DNA of 64,000 bases, taken from contig CAWGYT010000007.1 in assembly GCA_963826795.1 (NCBI GenBank), positions 225,497-289,496 of the forward strand, read 5' to 3'. Of the stretch, positions 17,761-25,312 are shown in pieces. The notes beneath the pieces are model-generated. The model did no database searches. It worked only from the letters and a program-made list of their open reading frames with translations, and was not told the DNA's origin. This DNA is from CAWGYT01 sp963826795. GTDB taxonomy: Bacteria > Planctomycetota > Planctomycetia > Pirellulales > Pirellulaceae. Each line of letters starts with the position of its first letter. Within the stretch, counting starts at the first letter, position 1. Made by a program: the position numbers and the translations under genes.

Positions 17761-18261
17761 ATGTCACTGTTCGAAAACGAATCGTATCAATGGCGCGAAA
17801 CCTACTTCATTCTGTTGCGCGACGAGAATCAACCGTCGGCGCAGGACGTGCAAGCGGCGCTGCAGCAGCTGGACCCTCGGTTTCAGCTTCGCGACCTGCG
17901 GGCCGACGAAAACGGGCGGTTCGAGTCGTTGACGCTCGAGGCTCCGGATGACTATTCGGCCATGGACATCTCCCTGGTTCGAGGCGACGAGGTGGTCGAA
18001 CAGACCAACGAGATCAAGGCCGAACTGCTGAAGAGCGCCGCGTCGGCCGAGGAGAAGAAGTTGATTCGCCAACTAGGTGACTATCGATGCCGATTCGATA
18101 TCTATCATTTCGAGCAGTTAGTGTTTGTCGGGCGTGAGTCGAGCGACGATGAAGGGGACGATTTCCTGGACCCCGGGGCGGTCTTGACGGTCATGCAAAA
18201 GATCGCTCAACTGTGCCACGGCGTGATCGTGGATCCCCAGGCGAATTGTCTCATTTCCTGA
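17761..18261 (+). CDS. Conserved hypothetical protein, planctomycete-type
   Basis: A 166-residue soluble acidic protein with no signal peptide, membrane segment or recognised domain. It begins MSLFENESYQWRETYFIL and alternates short beta-like stretches (FQLRDLRADENGRFESLTLE; DYRCRFDIYHFEQLVFVG) with charged helices (EIKAELLKSAASAEEKKLI). The one cysteine pair is not in a known motif. It is preceded by an A/G-rich stretch and followed by the 8-bp tandem array and efpL. Confidence 0.7.
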   Translation: MSLFENESYQWRETYFILLRDENQPSAQDVQAALQQLDPRFQLRDLRADENGRFESLTLEAPDDYSAMDISLVRGDEVVEQTNEIKAELLKSAASAEEKKLIRQLGDYRCRFDIYHFEQLVFVGRESSDDEGDDFLDPGAVLTVMQKIAQLCHGVIVDPQANCLIS

Positions 18262-18322
18262 TGGCTGCCCGGCGCCTCGTCGAGCTCGATCGCCTGACTT
18301 GGATTCATGTTCGGTCGGTTGT

Positions 18323-18410
18323 CGCTTGTCCGCTTCTTCGCTTGTCCGCTTGTCCGCTTCTTCGCTTGTCCGCTTTTCCGCGTATCCGCTTTTCCGCTTC
18401 TTCGCGTGTC
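18323..18410. repeat. 8-bp tandem array, 11 units, directly upstream of efpL
   Basis: Eleven contiguous octamers: CGCTTGTC, CGCTTCTT, CGCTTGTC, CGCTTGTC, CGCTTCTT, CGCTTGTC, CGCTTTTC, CGCGTATC, CGCTTTTC, CGCTTCTT, CGCGTGTC. CGCTT is fixed in nine of the eleven. The array ends 18 bases before the efpL start, in its leader. It is pyrimidine-rich on the coding strand. Confidence 0.9.
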
Positions 18411-18428
18411 CCTTGTGGCTGGTCCGAT

Positions 18429-18992
18429 ATGCTCGCCAAAGAAATCAAGACCGGTACCGTGGTGAACTACAACGGTTCGCCCGTACTGATTAATTCCATC
18501 ACGGTTCAGACGCCCTCCGCCCGTGGCGCCGCGACGTTGTACAAATTCCGCGGCCGAGACCTTGTGAATAAGCAGAAGGTCGACATCACGCTGAAGGGAA
18601 CGGAATCGCTGAACGAAGCGAACTTCGAGCGTCGCGCGGTCAAGATGATGTACGCCGACGCGACCGATCTGCACCTGCTCGATCAGGAAGATTTCAACCA
18701 GTACGCTCTGCCGCTGGAGGACATTGAGCAGGAACGTTTGTATCTGACCGAGCAGCTCGAGGGCATCTTGGCGTTGATTTACAACAACGAGTGCGTGGGG
18801 CTGCAACTCCCCACGACGATTGAGTTGACCGTGGTCGAGTGCGACCCGGGGATCAAAGGTGACTCGGCGACGAAGCGTACCAAGCCGGCCAAACTCGAAA
18901 CCGGACTGATCGTGCAGGTGCCGGAATACCTGGCGCAAGGCGAGCGTATCAAAGTCGACAGTCGCAACGGTCAGTTCATTTCGCGGGCCTGA
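18429..18992 (+). CDS. efpL: Elongation factor P-like protein EfpL (YeiP)
   Basis: A 187-residue three-domain protein of the EF-P family: KOW-like N-terminus (MLAKEIKTGTVVNYNG), OB domain and C-terminal OB domain (TGLIVQVPEYLAQGERIKVD). The loop reads TPSARGAATLYKFRGRD, which matches the YeiP/EfpL subgroup (TARGAATLYK in E. coli) and not the PGKG loop of EF-P, so the tip residue is arginine, not a modified lysine. The C-terminal PGIKGDSATKRTKPA also fits YeiP. The frame is open from 18213 through the tandem array; the ATG at 18429 is where homology starts. Role: relief of ribosome stalling. Confidence 0.92.
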   Translation: MLAKEIKTGTVVNYNGSPVLINSITVQTPSARGAATLYKFRGRDLVNKQKVDITLKGTESLNEANFERRAVKMMYADATDLHLLDQEDFNQYALPLEDIEQERLYLTEQLEGILALIYNNECVGLQLPTTIELTVVECDPGIKGDSATKRTKPAKLETGLIVQVPEYLAQGERIKVDSRNGQFISRA

Positions 18993-19035
18993 GCTGGGGA
19001 GTCGTCACCACCGAGGCACCGAGGGTAAAGAGCGA

Positions 19036-19287
19036 TCATTTGAGGGCTTGGGAGGCGAGTCGTTTGGAGAGGATCTCGACGATCTTCGCCTCGTCCGGAA
19101 ACTCACCGGTGGCAAGTTTCGAGTAGATCGGATCGCCGTCAACGCTCAGCTCGAAGCATCCGCCTCCGGACGGCTCCAGTTGGAGGTTGCTAATTTCCTG
19201 CTTGAAGGTTTGGAGCAATCGTTCCGTCAAACTGACGGCGCGCGGTTCGTAGTTTCAGACCGAGCAGTAGCGAAGCTGAATCTTCAT
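19036..19287 (-). CDS. SelW/Rdx-family selenoprotein candidate (CxxU, in-frame UGA)
   Basis: Reading from the ATG at 19287 gives MKIQLRYCSV, then UGA at 19257-19255, then NYEPRAVSLTERLL and an uninterrupted Rdx sequence to the stop at 19036, including SGGGCFELSVDGDPIYSK and GEFP. Rdx proteins (SelW, SelT, SelH group) are small thioredoxin-fold redox proteins with CxxC or CxxU near residue 10, so the UGA sits exactly at the Sec position. The ribosome-binding site AGGGGGAAG is before 19287, not near any later start. A SECIS-type hairpin follows the UGA, and a tRNA-Sec is at 31201. The expected product is 83 residues. A standard gene caller would miss the N-terminus. Confidence 0.85.
19224..19257 (-). 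promoter_or_regulatory. UGA codon and bacterial SECIS-like hairpin
   Basis: From the UGA (19257-19255), 16 bases lead to the perfect stem-loop CCGTCA-GTT-TGACGG (19238-19224). The loop starts with G, 23 bases after the UGA. This fits the published bacterial SECIS rule: a stem inside the coding region, apical loop about 16-37 bases from UGA, and G among the first loop bases. Two more base pairs can form below across a two-base bulge. Confidence 0.7.
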
Positions 19288-19310
19288 TGATCTTCCCCCT
19301 GGGAGGTCGG

Positions 19311-19618
19311 CTAGTGTTTCTTGGCGGCCTTTTTCGGAGCGGCCTTCTTCTTGACGTGTGAATCTTTCTTGGGTGAAGCCTTCTTGGCCTTGGGGCTGGC
19401 TTTTTCCGTCATAACCTTGGGGGCTGCGGTCTTCGGACTGGCCGTCTTCGGACTGGCCGTCTTCGGACTGGCGTCTTCGGACTGGCGGTCTTCGGACTGA
19501 CGGTCTTCTGGGTTTGCGTCTTCGCGGTCGTCGACTTCGAGGAACTCTTCTTGCCGCTGAATGCCTTATCCCAGCCGTCAGCATACTTTTCCGTGGATCC
19601 AACGCGGACGATCGTCAT
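19311..19618 (-). CDS. Lysine-rich histone H1-like tail protein with SPKTA repeats, frame break
   Basis: The N-terminus MTIVRVGSTEKYADGWDKAF is followed by a basic linker and a tandem repeat encoding SPKTA (15-bp unit AGTCCGAAGACCGCC). One repeat copy has only 14 bases (about 19462-19475), and this breaks the frame. Restoring one base gives three or four SPKTA units followed by a tail of Lys/Ala/Pro (KAKKASPKKDSHVKKK, KAAPKKAAKKH) to a stop at 19311. Small planctomycete proteins with the same start and a Lys/Ala tail exist; a DNA- or RNA-binding role is inference from composition. The break may be a sequencing error or real repeat slippage. Confidence 0.65.
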
Positions 19619-19871
19619 CAGTCAACACCTCGCAACAAGCAATTCACGTAGGTTCTTACCGAAACTGTTGTGGTAACCGAAGCCCCCGGTGGGGTCAAGG
19701 CGCACAAACCCTCTCATCGGATCCGGCCGCCGGGAACCTGAACGAAACCCGAAAAACGGTTCCCGGGCAGGATGTGATGCGGGGGGCTCGACGAGCTTAC
19801 GTGAGCGGTGGAAATCGGACTTTGATGAGCCCGCCGGCGGCATCGGTTTCCTCGGCGGCGGAGCCGTCGAT

Positions 19872-21544
19872 TCAAGCCTGCAGCCGCTTGTAACGAAACC
19901 GCTGGGGCTCGCCCCCGTCCCGTCCCAAGCGTTCCTGACGCTGGTGTTCGTAGGTCTCAAAATTGCCTTCGCACCAGTGCACGTAGGCGTCGCCTTCGAA
20001 GGCCAGAATATGGGTCGCGATCCGATCGAGAAACCAGCGATCGTGCGTAATCACGACGACGCAGCCCGCGAAGTTTAAGATGGCTTCTTCCAAGGCGCGA
20101 AGCGTATCGACATCCAGGTCATTCGTCGGCTCGTCCAGCAGCAGCAGATTACAGCCTCGACGCAGCAACTTGGCCAAGTGGACGCGGTTTCGCTCGCCAC
20201 CGGACAGATTTCCCACTTTCTTCTCCTGGTCGGGCCCTCGAAAGTTGAACCGCGAGACGTAGGCTCGGGCGTTCACCTTGCGTCCGCCCATTTCGAGTGT
20301 GTCGTGACCGCCGGAGATTTCCTGATAGACGGTGTTGAGGTCATTCAGTGAGTCGCGCGACTGGTCCACGTAGCCCAGTTCGGTGGTCTCTCCGATCCGA
20401 AGCTGCCCCTCGTCGGGCTCAATTTCGCCCGTAATCATTCGAAACAAGGTGGTCTTGCCGGCGCCATTCGGTCCGATGACGCCCACGATGCCTCCCGGCG
20501 GAAGTCGGAAGTTCAGGTTTTCGATCAGTTGGCGATCCCCCAGCGACTTGCCGATTCCCTGCGCCTCGATGACCAGATCACCGAGCGGTTTGCCGGGCGG
20601 GATCTGGATTTCCAGCTCGTCCGGCCGCTCCTCGAATTGCTGGGTCGACATCTGTTCGTAGGCCTTCAGGCGGGCCTTGCTCTTGGCTTGGCGGGCGCGG
20701 GCGCCAGCCGCACCCATTCCAATTCTCGCTGGAGCGAACGCCGTCGGGCCGCCGAGGACTTTTCCTCCTGGGCCAGTCGGGCCTCTTTCTGCTCGAGCCA
20801 CGACGTGTAATTGCCCTCCCACGGAATGCCGCGCCCGCGGTCAAGCTCCAGGATCCAGCCCGCGACGTTGTCCAGAAAGTAGCGATCGTGCGTGACGGCG
20901 ACGACCGTCCCGGGATACTCGTCCAAATGGCGTTCGAGCCACGCGACGGACTCGGCGTCCAGGTGATTCGTGGGTTCGTCTAACAGCAGCAGGTCGGGTT
21001 GCTCGAGCAGGATCTTGCAGAGGGCGACCCGCCGGCGTTCACCGCCGGAGAGCGTGGCCACGTCCGCATCGCCGGGCGGCAAGTTCATGGCGCTCATCGC
21101 AACCTCCACCTGGCGATCGAGATCCCAGAGGTTTTCGGCGTCGATTCGGTCCTGAACGACCGCCAGCTCGTCGCACAGCTTTTCCATTTCGTCCGGTTCC
21201 ATCGGTTCAGCCAGCCGCTGGTTGATTTCGTTGAATCGATCCAGCAGCGCCTGCTTGGCCGCCACGGCACCGTGCACGTTGCCCGCCACGTTCAGCGCCT
21301 CGTCCAAATGCGGCTCCTGCGCCAGATAACCGACCGTGAACCCGGGGCTCAACCGCGCCTCCCCCTCGAAGTCCTCGTCCAGGCCAGCCATGATTCGCAG
21401 CAACGTGCTCTTGCCGGCCCCGTTACGTCCCAGGACGCCGATCTTGGCCCCCGGATAGAACGCCAGCCAGATCCCGGTGAGCACCTCGCGTTGGCCGTGT
21501 TTCTTGGTCAGATCCGCGATCGTATAGATGTATTTCTCGCCCAT
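19872..21544 (-). CDS. ettA: Energy-dependent translational throttle protein EttA (ABC-F), one frame break
   Basis: Two ABC domains, no membrane part. The first has GRNGAGKSTLL (about 40-50), signature LSGGERRRVALCKIL and Walker B LLLLDEPTNHLD. The second has GPNGAGKTTLFRM, LSGGERNRVHLAKLL and LLLLDEPTNDLD. The linker WEGNYTSWLEQKEARL is EttA-type. After ELEWVRLAP the frame changes at about 20698-20712 (minus-strand GCGCCCGCGCCCGCC). One extra C restores RLAPRARQAKSKARLKAYEQM, the conserved EttA linker. The total of 1673 bases fits one missing base and a 557-residue product. EttA gates initiating ribosomes by ATP/ADP ratio. Confidence 0.92.
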
Positions 21545-21836
21545 TTAACTTGATTCTGCCTTGCCAAAAAAGAAGTCCGGCCCCGTCATGACGCGGGCCC
21601 CCGATGTGAAGCTGTGATGATTATCGGTGTCGTAACAGATGTTCCTGGTATGCATGGCGAAGCGAAATTCTTGTTCCTGTCAATCGTACGATGACGATCT
21701 CACGGGTGAAAGCTCACCGACAAGAACCTCGGAGACTACAAGGCATCGGATCCACGAGCAACTAGCGAATTCGAACCTTCCTCCAGCTCGCCCCACCTTT
21801 CGATCCCGTGTGGTAGTCTCCTCTACCCCCGCCCCG

Positions 21837-21872
21837 CGTACGGCCGCTCCCCTCGGCCGTACGTTTTTTTTT
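21837..21872 (+). terminator. Strong intrinsic terminator with no upstream gene on its strand
   Basis: Perfect 10-bp stem CGTACGGCCG / CGGCCGTACG, 7-base loop CTCCCCT, then nine T. The upstream gene on this side (ettA) is divergent and starts at 21544, so the transcript ended here is not that of any annotated protein. Confidence 0.8.
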
Positions 21873-21875
21873 GCT

Positions 21876-21909
21876 ACCCTAGAACTCCACCCCACCCTAG
21901 AACTCCACC
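21876..21909. repeat. 16-base direct repeat
   Basis: ACCCTAGAACTCCACC occurs at 21876-21891 and again at 21894-21909, with a two-base spacer, immediately after the terminator. Confidence 0.85.
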
Positions 21910-21918
21910 GGCCGCGTA

Positions 21919-21944
21919 CGGGAGGGCACGGCTCCCGCCGAGCC
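21919..21944. repeat. Dispersed 26-bp intergenic element, copy 1
   Basis: CGGGAGGGCACGGC followed by TCCCGCCGAGCC. A close copy is at 42800-42825 and a degenerate one at 22633-22658. GGGA and TCCC arms can pair. The same element is, from memory, widespread between genes in Pirellulales genomes. Confidence 0.75.
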
Positions 21945-21986
21945 GAAACATGCACCAGTTCAACACAAATCCGCCAGATTTCGCTT

Positions 21987-22015
21987 TTGCCGAAAGTTGT
22001 GGGTTTACATAGAAT
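21987..22015 (+). promoter_or_regulatory. Sigma-70-like promoter for the response regulator
   Basis: TTGCCG (21987-21992), 17-base spacer, TAGAAT (22010-22015). This would give a leader of about 115 bases before the start at 22139. Confidence 0.5.
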
Positions 22016-22138
22016 TAACCGTATTGGCGGGTGCGTGAGTCGCATGTTCGACGCGTACGTCGGCTTCAGTCAAGGCCCGGAAGGGGTGTTCGCTGCGATG
22101 TTCAAGGGACCAACGCCCCCAGGAAGAGGTTGTTTCGC

Positions 22139-22594
22139 ATGAACCAAGAAACCGTCGGTCGGCCCATGGAGATCCTCCTGATTGAAGACAGCCTCTCCGA
22201 CGCTCGGTTGGCGATCGAAGCGTTGCGGGCTGGCGAGATCAAGCACCGCCTCTCGCTGGTGCGTGATGGTTCGGAGGCGATGGAGTTCCTCGAACGTCAC
22301 AAAATGTTCGTGCGAGCGCCACGCCCGGACCTGATTCTGCTGGATCTGCAATTACCGAAACGCAACGGTCGCGATCTGCTGTCTTTCATTCGCGACCACG
22401 AAGGCTTGAAACATATTCCCGTGGTGATTCTGACGGCCTCCGAAGCACATGAGGATGTCGTCCGCACCGAAGCGTTGCAGGTCGATGGCTATCTAGTCAA
22501 GCCTGTGGATGTGGCGAAGTTTATCGCCCTCGTTCGGCAGCTCCGGCACTTCTGGCACGCCGACGTGATTCTCCCTCAGTCGGTCAATACCTAA
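22139..22594 (+). CDS. Single-domain response regulator (Rcp1-like)
   Basis: A 151-residue receiver domain without an output domain. Acidic pair in ILLIEDSLSD (near 15), phospho-acceptor Asp in LILLDLQLPKRNG (near 65), Thr in VVILTASEA and Lys in YLVKPV (near 120). The LPKRNG and long loop before the acceptor resemble the Rcp1 subgroup of phytochrome-associated regulators, often paired with hybrid kinases. No kinase is in the window. ATG at 22139 follows AGGAAGAGG; a later ATG (22166) has no ribosome-binding site. Confidence 0.88.
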   Translation: MNQETVGRPMEILLIEDSLSDARLAIEALRAGEIKHRLSLVRDGSEAMEFLERHKMFVRAPRPDLILLDLQLPKRNGRDLLSFIRDHEGLKHIPVVILTASEAHEDVVRTEALQVDGYLVKPVDVAKFIALVRQLRHFWHADVILPQSVNT

Positions 22595-22632
22595 CCGCAC
22601 CCCAAGCAGGAGGACCGAGAGGCCGAGGCCAT

Positions 22633-22658
22633 TGGGAGGGCGAGGTTCCCACCTGACA
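22633..22658. repeat. Degenerate copy of the 26-bp intergenic element
   Basis: TGGGAGGGCGAGGTTCCCACCTGACA keeps the GGGAGGGC and GTTCCC cores of the copies at 21919 and 42800 but loses the GCCGAGCC end. Confidence 0.55.
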
Positions 22659-22708
22659 TCGTTCCCCCAGGATTGCTCCCTCCCCTGCGCCGACGACCTT
22701 ATTCGACC

Positions 22709-24293
22709 TTATTCCCATTCGATCGTCGCGGGCGGCTTGCTGCTGACGTCGTAGGCGACCCGGTTAACGCCTTTCACTTCGTTGATGATGCGAGTTGAGA
22801 TTCGGGCGAGCAGATCATACGGCAAGCGAGACCAATCGGCAGTCATGAAGTCATCCGTATCGACGCAGCGGATGCAAACGGCGTTTTCATAGGTGCGTGC
22901 GTCGCCCATCACGCCCACACTTTGCACGGGCAGCAGCACCGCAAAAGCCTGGGCGGTTTGCTTGTATAACCCGGCTTGTTTGATTTCGCTTACGACGATC
23001 TCATCGGCATGTCGCAGCGTATCGAGTCGTTCGCGGCTGATCGGCCCGACACAGCGCACGGCCAGTCCGGGGCCCGGGAAGGGGTGCCGCCAGACAATCT
23101 CATCGGGCAGCCCCAGCTCGCGACCCAGTCGGCGTACCTCGTCTTTGAACAGGTCGCGGAGGGGCTCAATCAGCTCAAAGCCAAGTTCCTCGGGCAGGCC
23201 GCCCACATTGTGGTGCGTCTTGATCGTGGCAGCCGGACCGTCGGCCGCCGCACCGCTCTCGATCACGTCGGGATACAGCGTCCCCTGGGCCAAGAAGTGC
23301 GCGTCCTCGATGCGCTCCGCCTCCGCTCGAAAACAGTCGATAAACGCGTGACCAATTCGACGTCGCTTTTCTTGCGGGTCCGAGACCCCATCGAGCGTTT
23401 CCAGGAACCTTTGCTCGGCGTCCACGACGTGCAGATCGGTGCGAAAGTGATTCGAGAATTCGTGAATCACGGCTTGCGCTTCGTTCATCCGGAGCAATCC
23501 GTTGTCCACCAGGATGCAGGAAAGCTGCGGGCCGATCGCCTGATAGATCAGGGCGGCCGTCACGGCGGAATCGACGCCGCCTGAAAGTCCGCAGATCACG
23601 CGATTGCTTCCAACCTGAGCCCGGATCCGTTCGACGGCCTGACGCGCGAAGTCGCCCAACTTCCAGGTACCGCGGCAACCGCAGGTTTGCGTCAAGAAGT
23701 TCCTGAGAATTAGTCTGCCGCAGGGGGTATGAGTGACTTCCGGGTGAAACTGCAGGCCAAAGACGGGTCGGTGGCGATGTCTCACGGCCGCAATCGGACA
23801 GGTTTCGGTCGCCGCCAGTGGCAAGAAGTCATCGGAAACTTGCTGAACTTGATCTCCATGGCTCATCCAGACATCGGTTTCGACCGGGACCTCGGCGAAC
23901 AGCGGATCGTCGGACGTGATTCGTACAGCGGGCTCGCCCGTATTCACGCGCGGTGGCGTTGTGGACCTTTCCGCCGAGCGATTCGCAAGCGAGCTGCATG
24001 CCGTAGCAGATCCCCAAAATTGGCACGTCCAGCGTGAAGAGATCGGCGGCGCAGCGCGGTGCCCCCGGCTCATAAACGCTGGAAGGCCCGCCCGACAGAA
24101 TCAGGCCTCGCGGCGCGTGCTCCCGAATTCGCTCGACCGAAATATCGTGGCGCACGATTTCGCAGTAGACATTCTGCTCTCGCACGCGTCGCGCGATCAG
24201 TTGGGCGTACTGCGAGCCGAAGTCGAGCACCAGAATGCGTTCATCCGAAAGGCTTGAGCGTTGCACTTCCGGGGCCGACTTCGATTCACTCAC
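22709..24293 (-). CDS. guaA: GMP synthase (glutamine-hydrolysing), one frame break
   Basis: GuaA converts XMP to GMP. The glutaminase domain has ILVLDFGSQYAQLIARRVRE, the nucleophile in GICYGMQLAC and the His/Glu pair in LQFHPEVTHT. The ATP-pyrophosphatase domain has GLSGGVDSAV. The C-terminal dimer domain ends KPPATIEWE, the normal GuaA end. The frame shifts at about 23930-23940 after AREYGRA; deleting one C from GAGCCCGC joins REYGRA to AVRITSDD. The 1585-base span fits one extra base and 527 residues. GuaA is a core purine enzyme, so an error is likely. A TATAAT box lies 75 bp upstream. Confidence 0.92.
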
Positions 24294-24367
24294 CTTCGCC
24301 CTCCTTTGCGGACCTCAGGCACGCCGCCACCCACCCGCAACCGCTTTGATGTTTGGGAAAAGCGCGA

Positions 24368-24373
24368 ATTATA
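24368..24373 (-). promoter_or_regulatory. -10 box (TATAAT) upstream of guaA
   Basis: On the minus strand CCCTATAATTCGCG. The -35 position (about 17 bases further) reads TGGCGG, a poor match. The start would be about 68 bases before the guaA ATG. Confidence 0.45.
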
Positions 24374-24426
24374 GGGGCAGGCCAACCCTGCCGCCAGGGT
24401 CCGCGCGAATCGCAGCCGACGTCGCC

Positions 24427-24454
24427 TTGATGCGATTGGGAAACCGCGTATAGT
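24427..24454 (+). promoter_or_regulatory. Sigma-70-like promoter for surE
   Basis: TTGATG, 16-base spacer, TATAGT, followed by a start about 30 bases before the surE GTG. Confidence 0.5.
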
Positions 24455-24483
24455 CACACAGTAGTAATCGAGGGGAGATCGCC

Positions 24484-25251
24484 GTGCAGATTTTGCTCAC
24501 CAACGACGACGGAATTTACGCGCCGGGCCTGGCCGCGATGGAGCGCGAACTGCAGAAGCTAGGGGACGTCTGCGTCGTCGCACCGGCGACCGAGCAAAGT
24601 GGCGTGGGCCACTCGATCACCTTCCTCAGCCCCCTGATCGCCAAAGAAATTTTTGAAGGGGATCGGCAACGGGGCTGGGCGGTTGAGGGCAGTCCGGCCG
24701 ACTGCGTGAAGATCGGAGTCTTCGAATTCTGTCCTCGGCGTCCGGATCTGGTCGTCAGCGGCATCAACGGCGGACTGAACGCGGGAATCAACGTGCTGTA
24801 TTCAGGCACCGTCGCGGCGGCCATCGAAGGTGCTTTTTTCGGGATCACCAGCGTCGCCGTCTCGTTGGAGTACGACGAGCACGCGAAGTTCGATCAGGCC
24901 GCCCACATGGCACGCGGCATCGTGGAGCAGATCCTGGCCCAGGCAGGCTCTCGGCAGCGACTCTACAATCTGAATTTCCCGACCGCCGCGATGAGCTCGC
25001 CCAAGGGAATCAAAGTGGTCCCGATGGGCATCGCGCGTTACGGCGAGCACTTCATTAAGCGACAGGACCCAAAGGGGCGTAACTACTTCTGGGCGACCGG
25101 TGACCCGCCGCCGAATGCCGAGGCGCATGACACGGACCTGAGCGTCCTGGCTCAGGGTTTCGCGAGCCTGACTCCGCTGCATTATGATTTGACCCACCAC
25201 GGCCTGATGCAGCAAATGGGGGCCTGGCGGCTGACGCTGCCCACGTCGTAG
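24484..25251 (+). CDS. surE: 5'/3'-nucleotidase SurE
   Basis: A 255-residue protein with the SurE fold. Metal-binding TNDDG is at residues 6-10, with SGVGHSIT near 40 and SGINGGLNAGINVLYSGTV near 96-115 (metal-binding Asn and nucleotide pocket). It dephosphorylates nucleoside monophosphates and some polyphosphates, often under stress. The GTG start follows AGGGGAGATCGCC. It is monocistronic here, divergent from guaA. Confidence 0.93.
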   Translation: MQILLTNDDGIYAPGLAAMERELQKLGDVCVVAPATEQSGVGHSITFLSPLIAKEIFEGDRQRGWAVEGSPADCVKIGVFEFCPRRPDLVVSGINGGLNAGINVLYSGTVAAAIEGAFFGITSVAVSLEYDEHAKFDQAAHMARGIVEQILAQAGSRQRLYNLNFPTAAMSSPKGIKVVPMGIARYGEHFIKRQDPKGRNYFWATGDPPPNAEAHDTDLSVLAQGFASLTPLHYDLTHHGLMQQMGAWRLTLPTS

Positions 25252-25312
25252 GCCCCTGCCCCACCATCTTGCCCGGATCGCGTTGCGGTCCGCGGCACGC
25301 ACCGATCGGCGT

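Larger units (their letters stand above)
21545..22138. other. 594-bp region with orphan terminator, repeats and a promoter
   Basis: No convincing protein gene. Reading frames here lack family similarity and have odd composition. It contains a perfect intrinsic terminator on the + strand (21837-21872) with no + strand gene before it, a 16-base direct repeat, a dispersed repeat and a good promoter for the response regulator. The left part could encode a small RNA of up to about 300 nt ending at the terminator. Confidence 0.5.

Noticed and set aside
18323..18410. CRISPR array
   Set aside because: Units are 8 bp and contiguous, without spacers.
21545..22138. tRNA or other known RNA gene in the ettA-response regulator gap
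   Set aside because: A GGTTCGAATTC-like string occurs on the minus strand, but no cloverleaf or acceptor pairing can be built around it.
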